From: CBDCGJ01 sp965216645 | Lineage (GTDB): Bacteria; Pseudomonadota; Alphaproteobacteria; GCA-2731375 | DNA: 64,000 bases | NCBI GenBank assembly: GCA_965216645.1 | Contig: CBDCGJ010000029.1 | Span: forward strand, 186,001 to 250,000 | Reading direction: 5' to 3' | Shown: positions 43,436 to 52,118 of the stretch, piece after piece | Position numbering within the stretch: position 1 is the first letter of the stretch | Layout of the letters: each line of letters opens with the position of its first letter | Program-made: the position numbers and the translations under genes | Notes under the pieces: generated by a model | Seen by the model: only the letters and a program-made list of their open reading frames with translations | Databases searched by the model: none | What the model was told of the DNA's origin: nothing

Positions 43436-43885
43436 GTGAAAATAAAGAAAATCGATGTCGAAAAAGCCGGATGCGTGCCGTTGCGTCGCAAGGACGACAA
43501 AATTGAAGTTTGTCTTGTTTCCTCCCGCCGGGTACCGGATCAAATGGTCTTCCCTAAAGGTACTGTGGAAAACGGCGAGAAACTGGTGCAGACGGCACGA
43601 CGCGAAACCTTTGAAGAAGCTGGTTTAATTGGCGAAATCATAAAATCGCCGATGCTGGTCGACGAAAACGGGGCCATGGTGCGCTATCCCAAAGCGCGCT
43701 CCTGCTTCTTCCCCATGATCGTGGAGGAGGAAGTCAAGAACTGGCCGGAGAAATCCCGCCGGAAGCGGAAATGGGTCCCGATAGACAAGTTGCTGGAGAA
43801 AAGACAGAAGCGTCGATATTACAGATTTATCAATAAATTAGCAAGGCGTGCTTATCTTCGACTTGATGAAGAATTGGCGGCCTAG
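43436..43885 (+). CDS. Nudix hydrolase
   Basis: 149 residues from GTG 43436, with GGAG about 10 bases upstream. The Nudix box is complete: GTVENGEKLVQTARRETFEEAGL (residues about 42-64; G-x5-E-x7-REUxEExGU). Flanks (GCVPLRRKDDKIEVCLVSSRR and KRKWVPIDKLLEKRQKRRYYRFI) resemble the diphosphoinositol-polyphosphate / Ap6A hydrolase group. Its stop codon TAG uses the TA target duplication plus the first base of the inverted-repeat element that begins at 43883, so the original C-terminus may have been longer. Confidence 0.88.
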   Translation: MKIKKIDVEKAGCVPLRRKDDKIEVCLVSSRRVPDQMVFPKGTVENGEKLVQTARRETFEEAGLIGEIIKSPMLVDENGAMVRYPKARSCFFPMIVEEEVKNWPEKSRRKRKWVPIDKLLEKRQKRRYYRFINKLARRAYLRLDEELAA

Positions 43886-44147
43886 AACGTTTCTCTCTCA
43901 TATGGAATCGTTTGATGCCATTCAGGCTCGAATTGGCTATGGGGCGGTGCGCCGCGCGATGCGGGGTATCGGGCAAGCGCCGGACCAACGCCAAATCGAG
44001 CCTGAACGGCACCTACGGTCGGGCGCTTTTGATCTCTGGACGTCGTTGCGATCCTTGGCCGATGCCCCACATCGCCCGGCGGACCGCGCCTAGCCAGAGG
44101 GCAAAATCGACCGGTCAAACGTTTCCATATGAGAGAGAAACGCTCTA
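43883..44147. mobile_element. MITE-like non-coding element with terminal inverted repeats and TA duplication
   Basis: The ends 43883-43915 and 44115-44147 are inverted copies matching at 31 of 33 positions, sharing CGTTTCTCTCTCATATGGAA, and both begin with TA, as after Tc1/mariner or IS630-type insertion. Inside, GCCATTCAGGCTCGAATTGGC-like arms (43917-43937 with 43990-44010, 19 of 21) and a 37-base pair of arms (43941-43977 with 44054-44090, 31 of 37) are interleaved in the order B-C-B'-C'. No frame resembles a transposase. Size 265 bases. Confidence 0.75.
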
Positions 44148-44204
44148 GCGCAGCCCAGCGACGGAACACATCCGCCGCCGGACCAGCAGCAACGTAGTAT
44201 CTGA

Positions 44205-45953
44205 TTAGCCGCGGACTTCCGCAAGAAACCGACTGACTTCGCTGCGAAGTATTTCGCCTTGATGCGATAATTCCTGGGTCGCGTTCAGAATCTGCTCCGC
44301 GGCGGCCCCGGTTTCGGACGCGGCTTGGGTAACCCCCGAAATATTCGTTGCCACGTCTCGCGTACCGGAAGCGGCCTGATCGACGCTGCCGGCTATATTC
44401 CTGGTCGCGGCGTCTTGCTCGCCAACGGCCGTGGATACCGCTTCGGTGTTGCTGCGCACCAAGGTAATACTCGAGCCGATCTCCTCGATCGATGTCGCTG
44501 CGAGCTGCGTGACATTCTGAATGTTGGATATTTGATCGCGGATCTCCTCCGTCGCCTTGCCGGTCTGACTGGCCAGATTCTTCACTTCGGAGGCAACGAC
44601 GGCAAATCCCTTGCCCGCATCGCCGGCCCGCGCGGCCTCGATCGTTGCATTCAACGCCAACAAATTGGTCTGATCGGCGACATCCGAAATGAGCTCCACG
44701 ACCTCGCCAATTTTTTGCGCGGAGTCCACCAACTCCTTGACTGTATTGTGAGACTTTTCCGCCTTCTCTACCGTTTGGTCGGCCGCCTGCAGGGAGAGGG
44801 AAACCTGGTCCGTTATCTCCTTGATGGATCCGGCCAATTGATCGGCCGCCATGGAGACCGCTTGCACATTGGCCGCCGCTTCATCGGATGCAGTCGCCAC
44901 AACGGCCGCCTGCTTATTGCTCTGGTCCGCGGTCGACGTCATCAAGCGGGCGGAGTCCTGCATTTCCGTCGCCGCGCAGGATACCGAGTCGACGACATGA
45001 CCGATATTGGCTTCGAAATCGTTCGCCAGTTTGGCCATCATTTCGCGCTTATCCATTTCCGCCTGAATTTCGCGATCCGTTTGTTCGGCGCGCATGGTGG
45101 CCGTTTGGATGGCATTATCTCTAAAGACTTCGACGGAATTGGCCATTTCGCCAATTTCGTTTTCCAATTCCGTGGCGGGAATATCGACATCGGTGTCGCC
45201 ATCCGCCAGGCTCTTCATCGCACTCGTCAGTTCCTTGACCGGCTTGGAAATCCAACGCGCGACCAAAACGGAAATCAAAGTCAATACCAGACCGGCGACA
45301 AGAATTGCGAAGACGATGTTCCAACTAAAATCGGCGCCGCGGGCCAAGGCAGTGTCGATCGCGGTCTGAACTTCCAAAACGCCGCGCACATCGCCCAGTT
45401 GCCAGTCGTTCTTGGGCGTATCCGCACGTGCGTTATGGCAGTTTACACAAGCTTGGGCGATCATCCGATCGGCGATGCCGACGCGCACGGTCTCACGCCC
45501 ATCCTTCATCTCCCGCCTGACAAAAGTCTGATCGGGATTTTTCGACAGAAACTCCCAAGCCGATTTCTGGAAATCGTCCATCGCCCGGTCTTTGCGATTG
45601 GGAAAAGGAAAAGGGCTGTAAAGCTTGATATTCGTATCCTTTTCCGCCAGCAACTTGCTCATGTCGTGAATGAACGTGGCGGGCAACGGCACGCCCTTGT
45701 CTTCCTTACTATGGTTGAAAGACGGCTTCAGGTTGCCGTCGGCAACCACCTTTTTAATCACGTTCTTCGTGTAGTAGCCGCGTACGGCCTTGAACTGATC
45801 GGCCGTTCTGACGGCGTTCTCGACCGCGCCCTGCCTCGCCTGATCGGCAGCCATCTTCGGCAGAAACCAGGCAGAAGCAATCACACCAACCAGCACCATC
45901 ACAGGTACCGGCAAAATGAGTATCCATTTCAAACTTTTGAACGATGACGGCAT
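44205..45953 (-). CDS. Methyl-accepting chemotaxis protein with Tll0287-like (DUF3365) haem-type sensor
   Basis: 582 residues. Segment 1 at 8-30, periplasmic domain about 34-208 of the DUF3365/Tll0287 type with CVNCH at 169-173, a c-type haem attachment motif, segment 2 at 211-233, HAMP 234-286, and a C-terminal signalling domain with the conserved hairpin tip ISDVADQTNLLALNATIEAARAGDAGKGFAVVASEVKNLA. AGGAG precedes the ATG. The sensor probably detects redox state, oxygen or a gas ligand through haem. No che genes are nearby, so it feeds a chemotaxis array encoded elsewhere. Confidence 0.92.
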   Translation of the reverse strand: MPSSFKSLKWILILPVPVMVLVGVIASAWFLPKMAADQARQGAVENAVRTADQFKAVRGYYTKNVIKKVVADGNLKPSFNHSKEDKGVPLPATFIHDMSKLLAEKDTNIKLYSPFPFPNRKDRAMDDFQKSAWEFLSKNPDQTFVRREMKDGRETVRVGIADRMIAQACVNCHNARADTPKNDWQLGDVRGVLEVQTAIDTALARGADFSWNIVFAILVAGLVLTLISVLVARWISKPVKELTSAMKSLADGDTDVDIPATELENEIGEMANSVEVFRDNAIQTATMRAEQTDREIQAEMDKREMMAKLANDFEANIGHVVDSVSCAATEMQDSARLMTSTADQSNKQAAVVATASDEAAANVQAVSMAADQLAGSIKEITDQVSLSLQAADQTVEKAEKSHNTVKELVDSAQKIGEVVELISDVADQTNLLALNATIEAARAGDAGKGFAVVASEVKNLASQTGKATEEIRDQISNIQNVTQLAATSIEEIGSSITLVRSNTEAVSTAVGEQDAATRNIAGSVDQAASGTRDVATNISGVTQAASETGAAAEQILNATQELSHQGEILRSEVSRFLAEVRG

Positions 45954-46181
45954 AACGAACTCCTCGGCAAAACGAGATGCAAATCAATTGCGTGCCTCGA
46001 TTAGGCATAGTCCGCATAACCTCGCCGCTACATCAGCTTATTGCGCTGCCGCTCGAACGCATCGAACTGGCTGGCGGCCTATACAAGAACAGGCTTATAT
46101 CATCGAGATGTAAAACAACCCTTAATCCGAAAAGCGCCGGATCTCTGCCCCTTCAAGGGTTTATACCAACTTTCGAGGATG

Positions 46182-47069
46182 TCACGCGGCTCTGCAGTGG
46201 GAGATCATCGCCCGCGTCAATATGGGTATCGCGGCAAGGGGGAGGTCATGCGCCATTCCCTCGATCACTTTCAAAGTCCCGTTTCGCACCGATTCCGCGG
46301 TATCCCGGCCATGCTCGATGGAGACCAGCGGATCCTCGCTGCCATGCAGCACAAGCGTCGGCGCTTCGACCTGGTGCAGCATTTTTTCGCGGCTACCGGA
46401 GGCGAGAATGGCATGGAAGTGGCGCAGCAATCCGACCGGATAGTAGCAACGGTCGAAAATACGTTCCTGCTTCGCCCGCATTTCCTCTTCAGAGACCTGG
46501 AATCCGGGGCTCGATACCTTACGGGCGATATTCATGAGATGCGCGATCGCGACATCCCGGTCGTCGCCCTTCGGCCGCGGCGCCAATAACGCGTTGAAGG
46601 CGTCCGCTTGCGGATCGGGCAGGCCCCGCCGGCCGGTCGACGACATGATGGAGATCAGGCTTCGGGTGCGTTCCGGATACGTAGCGGCGATAATCTGCGC
46701 GATCATCCCGCCCATCGATAACCCGGTGATATGCGCGTCGGCGATATCCAAGGCATCGAGCACGCCGATGGCGTCTGCGGCCAGATCGAACAGGGTATAG
46801 CTGGCATGCACCGGTCGGCCGCGCATGGCGTCCGCCGCGGCCACGGCCAGATCCGGCATACCGGCATGGTCGAACTTGGTCGATAGGCCGACATCCCGAT
46901 TGTCGAAGCGGACGACCCGAAATCCGCCCGCGGCCAACTGCTCGCAGAAAGCGTCCGGCCAATAGATCAGCTGGGCCCCCAGTCCCATGATCAACAGGAT
47001 GGCGGGGTCGGAGGGATCGCCCAATTCCTCATACTCGATGGCAATGCCGTTGGCGGCAATCTGCGGCAT
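46182..47069 (-). CDS. Alpha/beta-hydrolase (RdmC/esterase-like)
   Basis: 295 residues. The oxyanion motif is LLIMGLGAQLIYWPD, strand 4 reads FRVVRFDNRDVGLSTKFDH, the nucleophile elbow GLSMGG (Ser about residue 105), the acid lies in LVLHGSEDPLVSIEHG and the His in EGMAHDLPLAA. This pattern matches the aclacinomycin methylesterase/RdmC-like group of small-molecule esterases. The 228 bases before the chemoreceptor gene on its 3' side contain no gene I can support. Followed upstream (24 bases) by another hydrolase gene on the same strand. Confidence 0.88.
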   Translation of the reverse strand: MPQIAANGIAIEYEELGDPSDPAILLIMGLGAQLIYWPDAFCEQLAAGGFRVVRFDNRDVGLSTKFDHAGMPDLAVAAADAMRGRPVHASYTLFDLAADAIGVLDALDIADAHITGLSMGGMIAQIIAATYPERTRSLISIMSSTGRRGLPDPQADAFNALLAPRPKGDDRDVAIAHLMNIARKVSSPGFQVSEEEMRAKQERIFDRCYYPVGLLRHFHAILASGSREKMLHQVEAPTLVLHGSEDPLVSIEHGRDTAESVRNGTLKVIEGMAHDLPLAAIPILTRAMISHCRAA

Positions 47070-47093
47070 AGGATCTATCCTTGAACCTGTCGT

Positions 47094-47873
47094 TTAGGCG
47101 GCGACGCCGCGATCGGGATTCGGGAAGGCAAAACGGCAAAAACCGGACGGCGCATCGAACGGCGACCAGTCCCCTTCCCCCTGCGCCAGTCGGTCCGCGA
47201 TGACATAGAGTGCCATAGGATGGTGGCCGAGACCGTAATGACTGGAGTCGATTTCGACGTTTTCGACCGTCTCCGCCGGCGTTTGCCGGCAGCGCTGCCA
47301 CGGCACCATGCCGTCGGTTCGGCTGTAGATCGCCGTCAGGGGCTGTGTGATCGGCTTCAAATCAGCAAGCTGCTTGCGCAGCTCGTCCACCGATTGGCCG
47401 GACAGAAACTCATAGAGCCGCCAGGCATGACCGGACATGGGATCGCCTTGGCTCGGCGTACCCAAAGTCACGATTTGACGCACCGCGTCGGGCATATCCG
47501 CCGCCATCTGACGCGCGTAGGTCCCGCCCAAACTCCAACCGATCAGGCTGACTTTTCGCCGGTTGCGATGTTGAATGTAATGCAAACGCTGGTTCAACAT
47601 CGCCCGCATACCCGGCCGATAACCGACATTTCGCCCCATCTTCCAACCATAAACCCGGTAGCCGCGATCCCGGAGGAACAGACGCATCGCCTTGGTGGTC
47701 ATGTCGTCCGCCGCCAGTCCCGGCAGAACCAAAACGGGATGCCCATCGCCGCGCGGCAGTTGCCGCAGCCAAGGTAAGACAGCGGCCGATGCCGCCATTT
47801 CGAAAGGCGCACGCCATTCGGCCATGAAATGAAAAAGCGATGGCGACCCGGGCCCCGAAAAAAGATGAAACAT
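47094..47873 (-). CDS. Alpha/beta-hydrolase, lipase/PGAP1-like
   Basis: 259 residues without signal peptide. HPVLVLPGLAADDMTTKAMRLFLRDRGYRVYGWKMGRN precedes SLIGWSLGGTYARQMAADMPDAVRQIVTLGTPSQG with the nucleophile in GWSLGG (about residue 115), the pattern of lipases that act on long-chain esters. The acid is likely in SRTDGMV and the His in EIDSSHYGLGHHP. It starts 216 bases from the divergent phaE-phaC genes, so intracellular PHA or acyl-ester turnover is a reasonable guess only. Confidence 0.85.
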   Translation of the reverse strand: MFHLFSGPGSPSLFHFMAEWRAPFEMAASAAVLPWLRQLPRGDGHPVLVLPGLAADDMTTKAMRLFLRDRGYRVYGWKMGRNVGYRPGMRAMLNQRLHYIQHRNRRKVSLIGWSLGGTYARQMAADMPDAVRQIVTLGTPSQGDPMSGHAWRLYEFLSGQSVDELRKQLADLKPITQPLTAIYSRTDGMVPWQRCRQTPAETVENVEIDSSHYGLGHHPMALYVIADRLAQGEGDWSPFDAPSGFCRFAFPNPDRGVAA

Positions 47874-48089
47874 GCAAATATCGTCCTGTACGCAAAATCT
47901 TACATCTATGCCTTAAAGGAATTCCTAATTGGAAATCTGCGCCAAACAGTAGGTGAAAAGCCAATTACTGTCAAAATGACGAATATTCGGACGTCAGGTT
48001 TGACAAGCCCCGGCAGCTATGCTCTTTCGCGCCAATACCCCGCTCCGGCATTGCATGTTTTTCGCTATTCCCGACAAAGGCATTTCAAC

Positions 48090-48476
48090 ATGAACGATCG
48101 TAAACAGGACAGCGGCACGACCGACCCGTTCGCCGCCTGGCAGAAGTTTCTGAATGACGCGGAACGTCAGCTGAACGAAAACTTCAACGAGATGATGGCG
48201 ACGCCCCAGTTTGGCGAGTCCTCCCGTCTGTTCATGCAGGCGATGACCAAATACCGGGAAACCATGCACGAAGCCGGCCGTAAGTATTTCACCGCCATGA
48301 ACATGCCGACCCGGGACGATCTGGTGACCCTGGGCGAACGGCTAAGCGTGATCGAGGATCGGCTGAACAATATCGAAAATCTGTTGCGTCAGGGCGCGGA
48401 GGCGGCCGACAAGCCGGCACAGCCAAAACCACGCCGCACCAAGAAGCCGCCGAGCAAGTCCGGAGGCAAATCGTGA
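48090..48476 (+). CDS. phaE: Short PhaE-like subunit of class III PHA synthase
   Basis: 128 residues from ATG 48090, overlapping phaC by four bases (GTGA). The whole protein corresponds to the C-terminal part of the PhaE/PHA synthase subunit family (PF09712): FAAWQKFLNDAERQLNENFNE, RLFMQAMTKYRETMHEAGRKYFTAMNMPTRDDLVTL, then the heptad-like LGERLSVIEDRLNNIENLLR, followed by a Lys/Pro-rich tail (KPRRTKKPPSKSGGK). Classical PhaE is about 350 residues, so this is a minimal version. It would bind and activate PhaC on the granule surface. Confidence 0.8.
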   Translation: MNDRKQDSGTTDPFAAWQKFLNDAERQLNENFNEMMATPQFGESSRLFMQAMTKYRETMHEAGRKYFTAMNMPTRDDLVTLGERLSVIEDRLNNIENLLRQGAEAADKPAQPKPRRTKKPPSKSGGKS

Positions 48477-49561
48477 GCCAGTCAAGCGCCGAAGCTTTCG
48501 AAGCGGATGCGATCGCCGGCATGGTGCCCCGCGAGTTGCAGCGCGCGCTGCAGCGGCAAGTCAAAGGCTTGGACTATTTCACTTCCAGCGCCTCCGAAGC
48601 CAGCCAAACGCCGCGGGAGGAAATCTATCGCCGCGGTACCTTAAGGCTCTACCATTATCTGCCGCAGACAGATGAGATTTATCGGGTCCCGGTCATCTTC
48701 ATCATGTCCTTGGTGTCCAAGGCCTATATCTTCGATCTGGCGCCCGGACAGAGCTTCATCGAATTCATGGTGCGGGAAGGCTACGACGTCTATCTGATCG
48801 ACTGGGGAGCCCCCAGAGCGTCGGACAAGCATCTGAAGCTCGACGACTATGTCTTGGATTTCATGCCCGACTGCATTGAACGGGTCGGCGAAGACAGCGG
48901 CGTCGACGAAGTCTCGCTTGTCGCTTACTGCATGGGCGGGATGTTGGCGGCGATGTATGCCGCTTGCCATGTGGACGGTCCGCTGAAGAACATCGCCTGC
49001 TTCACCACGCCCGTCGATTTCGACGAAATGGGTTTGTTCAAGATCTGGACCGACCCGAAGCATTTCGACGCCGATCAGATCGTCGATTCCCTCGGCAATG
49101 TACCGGCGGAAATCCTGTTGGCCGCGTTCGATATGCTGCGTCCCGCGTCGAAGGCAATCGGCCAGATCCGGCTTTGGGACAATATGTGGAACGACGACTA
49201 TGTCACCGGTTTCCGCCGTATCGATCGCTGGTCGAACGATCAAATTCCCATGGCCGGCGAGTGCTTCCGCCAGACAACCAAGGAATTGATGCAGCAAAAT
49301 CAGTTGGTTAAGAACGAATTCAAGCTGGGCGGCCAGCCCGTTCTACTCAGCAACGTCAAGGTGCCGTTGCTACATGTCGTGGCCCAACACGACCATATCG
49401 TGCCCTACGACTCGGCCAAAGCGCTGGTCGAAGGCATAGGCAGCTCGGACAAGGAGGAAGTGATGTTGAAAGGCGGACATGTCAGCCTGGTCGCCGGCAA
49501 GAACGCGGTGACCCGGCTTTGGCCCCAGATATCGACCTGGTTGGCGGAGCGTTCCACATGA
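48473..49561 (+). CDS. phaC: Class III poly(3-hydroxyalkanoate) synthase subunit PhaC
   Basis: 362 residues from a GTG that overlaps the phaE stop. Size and order fit class III. Catalytic triad: Cys153 in VAYCMGGMLAA, Asp307 in VVAQHDHIVPYDSA and His336 in KGGHVSLVAGKN; the spacing equals that of the Allochromatium enzyme. Also typical are PVIFIMSLVSKAYIFDLAPGQSFIEF and GYDVYLIDWGAP. It polymerises 3-hydroxyacyl-CoA into storage polyester. The stop overlaps the start of a GNAT gene. Confidence 0.93.
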   Translation: MSQSSAEAFEADAIAGMVPRELQRALQRQVKGLDYFTSSASEASQTPREEIYRRGTLRLYHYLPQTDEIYRVPVIFIMSLVSKAYIFDLAPGQSFIEFMVREGYDVYLIDWGAPRASDKHLKLDDYVLDFMPDCIERVGEDSGVDEVSLVAYCMGGMLAAMYAACHVDGPLKNIACFTTPVDFDEMGLFKIWTDPKHFDADQIVDSLGNVPAEILLAAFDMLRPASKAIGQIRLWDNMWNDDYVTGFRRIDRWSNDQIPMAGECFRQTTKELMQQNQLVKNEFKLGGQPVLLSNVKVPLLHVVAQHDHIVPYDSAKALVEGIGSSDKEEVMLKGGHVSLVAGKNAVTRLWPQISTWLAERST

Positions 49562-50166
49562 GCCGCCGAGTGCCGAAGAACTATGCCGACCGCTATCCGC
49601 GGCGCGCCGATTTCGACGAATTGGCCGTCACGGTCCGCGCGATGGCTTCGGACGACGCCGCACGTATTACCGAATTCGCTGGAAATCTGCCGACCCACGA
49701 CCGGCTGTATTTGCAGAAGGACATCACCCAGACGGAGGTCGTCGAAGGCTGGCTAGACGACCTCGCCGCCGGCCGCATGGCCGCGGTCATGGCCCTCGAT
49801 GGCGATCGCATGATCGGCTATGCCATGGTAATCCCGTCAGAGGAGGCGTGGAGCCGCCACGTCGCCGAAATCCGCGTTGCCGTGTTGCCGGAGACCCGCG
49901 GCAAAGGTTTCGGCCGCTTCCTGACCCAGGAAGCCTTTGCCATGGCGTTGGCCTGTGAGGTGGAAAAAATGGTCGCCCGCATGACCCCGGACCAACAGGG
50001 TGGGATCGCCGCCTTTGAGGGTCTCGGCTTCCGTCCCGAGGGTCTGCTGCGCGATCACATTATCGACCAGAACGGCGACCGCCACGATCTGCTGATGATG
50101 GGCCATGACGTGCAACGCTTCCACAGCACCATGCAGGCCTATGGCATGGGCGAGGGCCTGTCTTAA
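49558..50166 (+). CDS. GNAT-family N-acetyltransferase
   Basis: 202 residues from the ATG that overlaps the phaC stop (ATGA). The GNAT core is EIRVAVLPETRGKGFGRFLTQEAFAMA (acetyl-CoA loop R/Q-x-x-G-x-G/A near residues 110-115), with AAFEGLGFRPEGLLRDHIIDQNGDRHDLLMMG at the C-terminus, common in acetyltransferases found after phaC. Its link to PHA metabolism is positional only: co-transcription with phaE-phaC is very likely. Substrate unknown. Confidence 0.88.
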   Translation: MSRRVPKNYADRYPRRADFDELAVTVRAMASDDAARITEFAGNLPTHDRLYLQKDITQTEVVEGWLDDLAAGRMAAVMALDGDRMIGYAMVIPSEEAWSRHVAEIRVAVLPETRGKGFGRFLTQEAFAMALACEVEKMVARMTPDQQGGIAAFEGLGFRPEGLLRDHIIDQNGDRHDLLMMGHDVQRFHSTMQAYGMGEGLS

Positions 50167-50790
50167 TTAATCTTCGTTCGAGTCCTGCTTCGGCGGGTTC
50201 ATGCCCGATGTAGATAATTGCCGCCCGTCCCCGACATTAAGGTCGACGAGCTGGCTCCAGAACGGGATGTCCCTTTCCGGCTCAGGTAATCCATCGGATC
50301 GGTTCGGATCGAATTCCCGGATCAGATAATCGCAGAGATTTTTGCCATAAATAATTGTATCCGTTTGATAAACGGAGAAAATCGGATTGCCGGATTGATG
50401 CGGTTCGGCAGGCAAATAACGATGGCCGAATATCGGTATCAGAACCGGCGCCATTGCAAGTTCGCGTCGGGCTACGGCGACGGCATCCGCGCCATTTTCC
50501 GGTTTCTCCGGCCAATCGGGATGCCAGAACGCATTCCTTTCGACGTCGAAACAGATACCGTTGGCGGGCCAGGCCATACGGTCGGCAATGAAGGTGGAAG
50601 ATGACTCGCGCCAATTGGGAAATCGGTCGCCAATAGGCAAAGCCGTCATCAACATCTGACGCAGGTCGGGTGGAAAACGAAACCTGTGCAGGTTCTCCGC
50701 TTCCGTAATCTCGCGATCGTCCAGGCCGTCCGTAAAAGTTACGCCCCAACCGCGTAACTTCGCCAAGACCGCGTCCAAACCTTGGGTCAT
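50167..50790 (-). CDS. SMI1/KNR4 (SUKH)-family protein
   Basis: 207 residues. The SUKH signature appears as GLDDREITEAENLHRFRFPPDLRQMLMTALPIG (residues about 22-54), then FPNWRE, GICFDVERNAFWHPDW and LIPIFGHRYLPAEPHQSGNPIFSVYQTDTIIYG. SUKH proteins often act as immunity partners of polymorphic toxins but many are solitary with housekeeping roles; no toxin gene is visible here. It lies seven bases after the cNMP-binding gene on the same strand and tail-to-tail with the GNAT gene. Confidence 0.82.
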   Translation of the reverse strand: MTQGLDAVLAKLRGWGVTFTDGLDDREITEAENLHRFRFPPDLRQMLMTALPIGDRFPNWRESSSTFIADRMAWPANGICFDVERNAFWHPDWPEKPENGADAVAVARRELAMAPVLIPIFGHRYLPAEPHQSGNPIFSVYQTDTIIYGKNLCDYLIREFDPNRSDGLPEPERDIPFWSQLVDLNVGDGRQLSTSGMNPPKQDSNED

Positions 50791-50797
50791 GGCGCGA

Positions 50798-51271
50798 CTA
50801 CAGCGAAGATTGCAGCACCACGTTTTGATTGGCGTCGCGGAGCATGCGGCAAAAACGGGTAAGCAGGTTCATCATCGCGTCTGGATGCGCCTTCAACAAG
50901 TCGCGGAAGACGTCGCCTGGCACGGTTAAGGTCTCGCAGTCGGTCAAAGCTCGGATGCCGGCGGAACGCATGCCGCCGTCGATCGCCGTGACTTCGCCAA
51001 AATAACTCGGTGCGGTCAATCGGCCCAACTCCACCTCGCCGCCGGCCGGGTTGTACGTCACAACGGTGACCCGGCCCGATGTCAGGAAAAAAACCTCGTG
51101 GCCGGTATCGTTCAGGCTGATGATTTGCTCGCCTAGGCGAAATCGTACGCGCTTGAACTGGCTGGCCATGGCTTGTAACGCCGAAGAAGGCAAACCTTCG
51201 AACAGGTCGAAGCTTTCGAGCTCGTTGCTGGTGACCGCCTCGCCGGCTGCTTGGTTCTGCCCTGAATTCAT
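50798..51271 (-). CDS. Single-domain cyclic-nucleotide-binding (CRP-like) protein
   Basis: 157 residues consisting of one cNMP-binding beta-roll: LFEGLPSSALQAMASQFKRVRFRLGEQIISLNDTG, EVFFLTSGRVTVV, and the phosphate-binding-cassette region YFGEVTAIDGGMRSAGIRALTDCETLTV. The cassette keeps GEV and a following RSAGIRA segment, in the position of the ligand Arg-Ser/Ala. The C-terminal helices (DLLKAHPDAMMNLLTRFCRMLRDAN) end without any DNA-binding domain. It could be a target of cAMP made by the cyclase at 20805, or a structural version that no longer binds nucleotide. Confidence 0.85.
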   Translation of the reverse strand: MNSGQNQAAGEAVTSNELESFDLFEGLPSSALQAMASQFKRVRFRLGEQIISLNDTGHEVFFLTSGRVTVVTYNPAGGEVELGRLTAPSYFGEVTAIDGGMRSAGIRALTDCETLTVPGDVFRDLLKAHPDAMMNLLTRFCRMLRDANQNVVLQSSL

Positions 51272-51362
51272 CGGACTGCCTTCACAATCGCCTAAAATAT
51301 CGTTGTATTAAGTCACTGTCTTACTTGGCAAAGATGGCCAGGAGCAAGTAAATTCACAAAGA

Positions 51363-51377
51363 CGCGATAATGTCGCG
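51363..51377. promoter_or_regulatory. Candidate operator upstream of the DUF3299-ZrgA operon
   Basis: CGCGATAATGTCGCG is a perfect 5-base inverted repeat with a TAATG centre, about 70 bases before the first gene of a probable zinc operon. A Fur/Zur-type dimer site is conceivable but the sequence does not match a consensus I can quote. Confidence 0.3.
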
Positions 51378-51446
51378 GCGACTTGGACATAAAGAAGCGG
51401 CCCAAGTAATATTGGCCGCTCTAATCGACCGGCGGCTGGAACGCTT

Positions 51447-52118
51447 ATGCATCACGGACTGAAAAAATTTATTGGCGGCTGCTTTGCGGTCGTCCTCCTG
51501 CTTCCGATTCTCGCGTTGTCGAAATCGGACCGGACCTTGAGTTGGCAGGACTTGGCACCGCCGGCGAAGGATTTGCGGGCGCCGTTCGCCCATTTGAAGG
51601 AAGAACTGCTTTACGATCTCAACCGACTTTACAGCCTGAATAGATGGCAAAAGGAGGGAAAGATCGAGGAAGGCAGCGAGCTCGAGAAAGAAGCGGACGA
51701 ACTGCGTGCGAACCTGAAGGCGGCAAACCAGGATGTCGACGATCTGCTCAAGAAGATCGACCATGCCATGGCCGAATTCGAGAAACAGCAGTCAACGCCG
51801 GTCGCGGATTTGGACGGCGAAACCGTCCGCATCCCAGGTTACGTCCTACCGTTGGAGTTCGGCGGCGACGCGGTCAGCGAATTTTTCCTGGTACCCTATG
51901 TCGGCGCCTGTATCCACACACCGCCACCGCCGGCCAATCAGATTGTGCTGGTGAAGCTGAACCAGAGCTATAAGGTGAAGAATCTGTACGACGCGGTCTG
52001 GGTGACCGGTAAACTGACCATTGCCAAGCATGACCGGGAACTCGGCTACCGAGACGGCGCCGGCAAGGTCACGACAACTTACGAACTAGCTGGAACAGCG
52101 GTGGTACCCTACGAATGA
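51447..52118 (+). CDS. DUF3299 protein, probable exported partner of the zinc operon
   Basis: 223 residues with an N-terminal anchor/signal (KFIGGCFAVVLLLPILALS). A coiled-coil-like middle (residues about 50-115) leads to the DUF3299 domain: LDGETVRIPGYVLPLEFGGDAVSEFFLVPYVGACIHTPPPPANQIVLVKL, where the Cys-Ile-His-Thr-Pro-Pro-Pro-Pro stretch is diagnostic. Function is unknown; the GACIHTPPPP site could bind metal. The stop overlaps the zrgA start by four bases, and the same arrangement with an ABC transporter suggests a role in divalent metal handling. Confidence 0.85.
   Translation: MHHGLKKFIGGCFAVVLLLPILALSKSDRTLSWQDLAPPAKDLRAPFAHLKEELLYDLNRLYSLNRWQKEGKIEEGSELEKEADELRANLKAANQDVDDLLKKIDHAMAEFEKQQSTPVADLDGETVRIPGYVLPLEFGGDAVSEFFLVPYVGACIHTPPPPANQIVLVKLNQSYKVKNLYDAVWVTGKLTIAKHDRELGYRDGAGKVTTTYELAGTAVVPYE

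Noticed and set aside
44325..45947. Plus-strand open frame of 540 codons
   Set aside because: Antisense shadow of the chemoreceptor gene, whose motifs are unambiguous on the minus strand.
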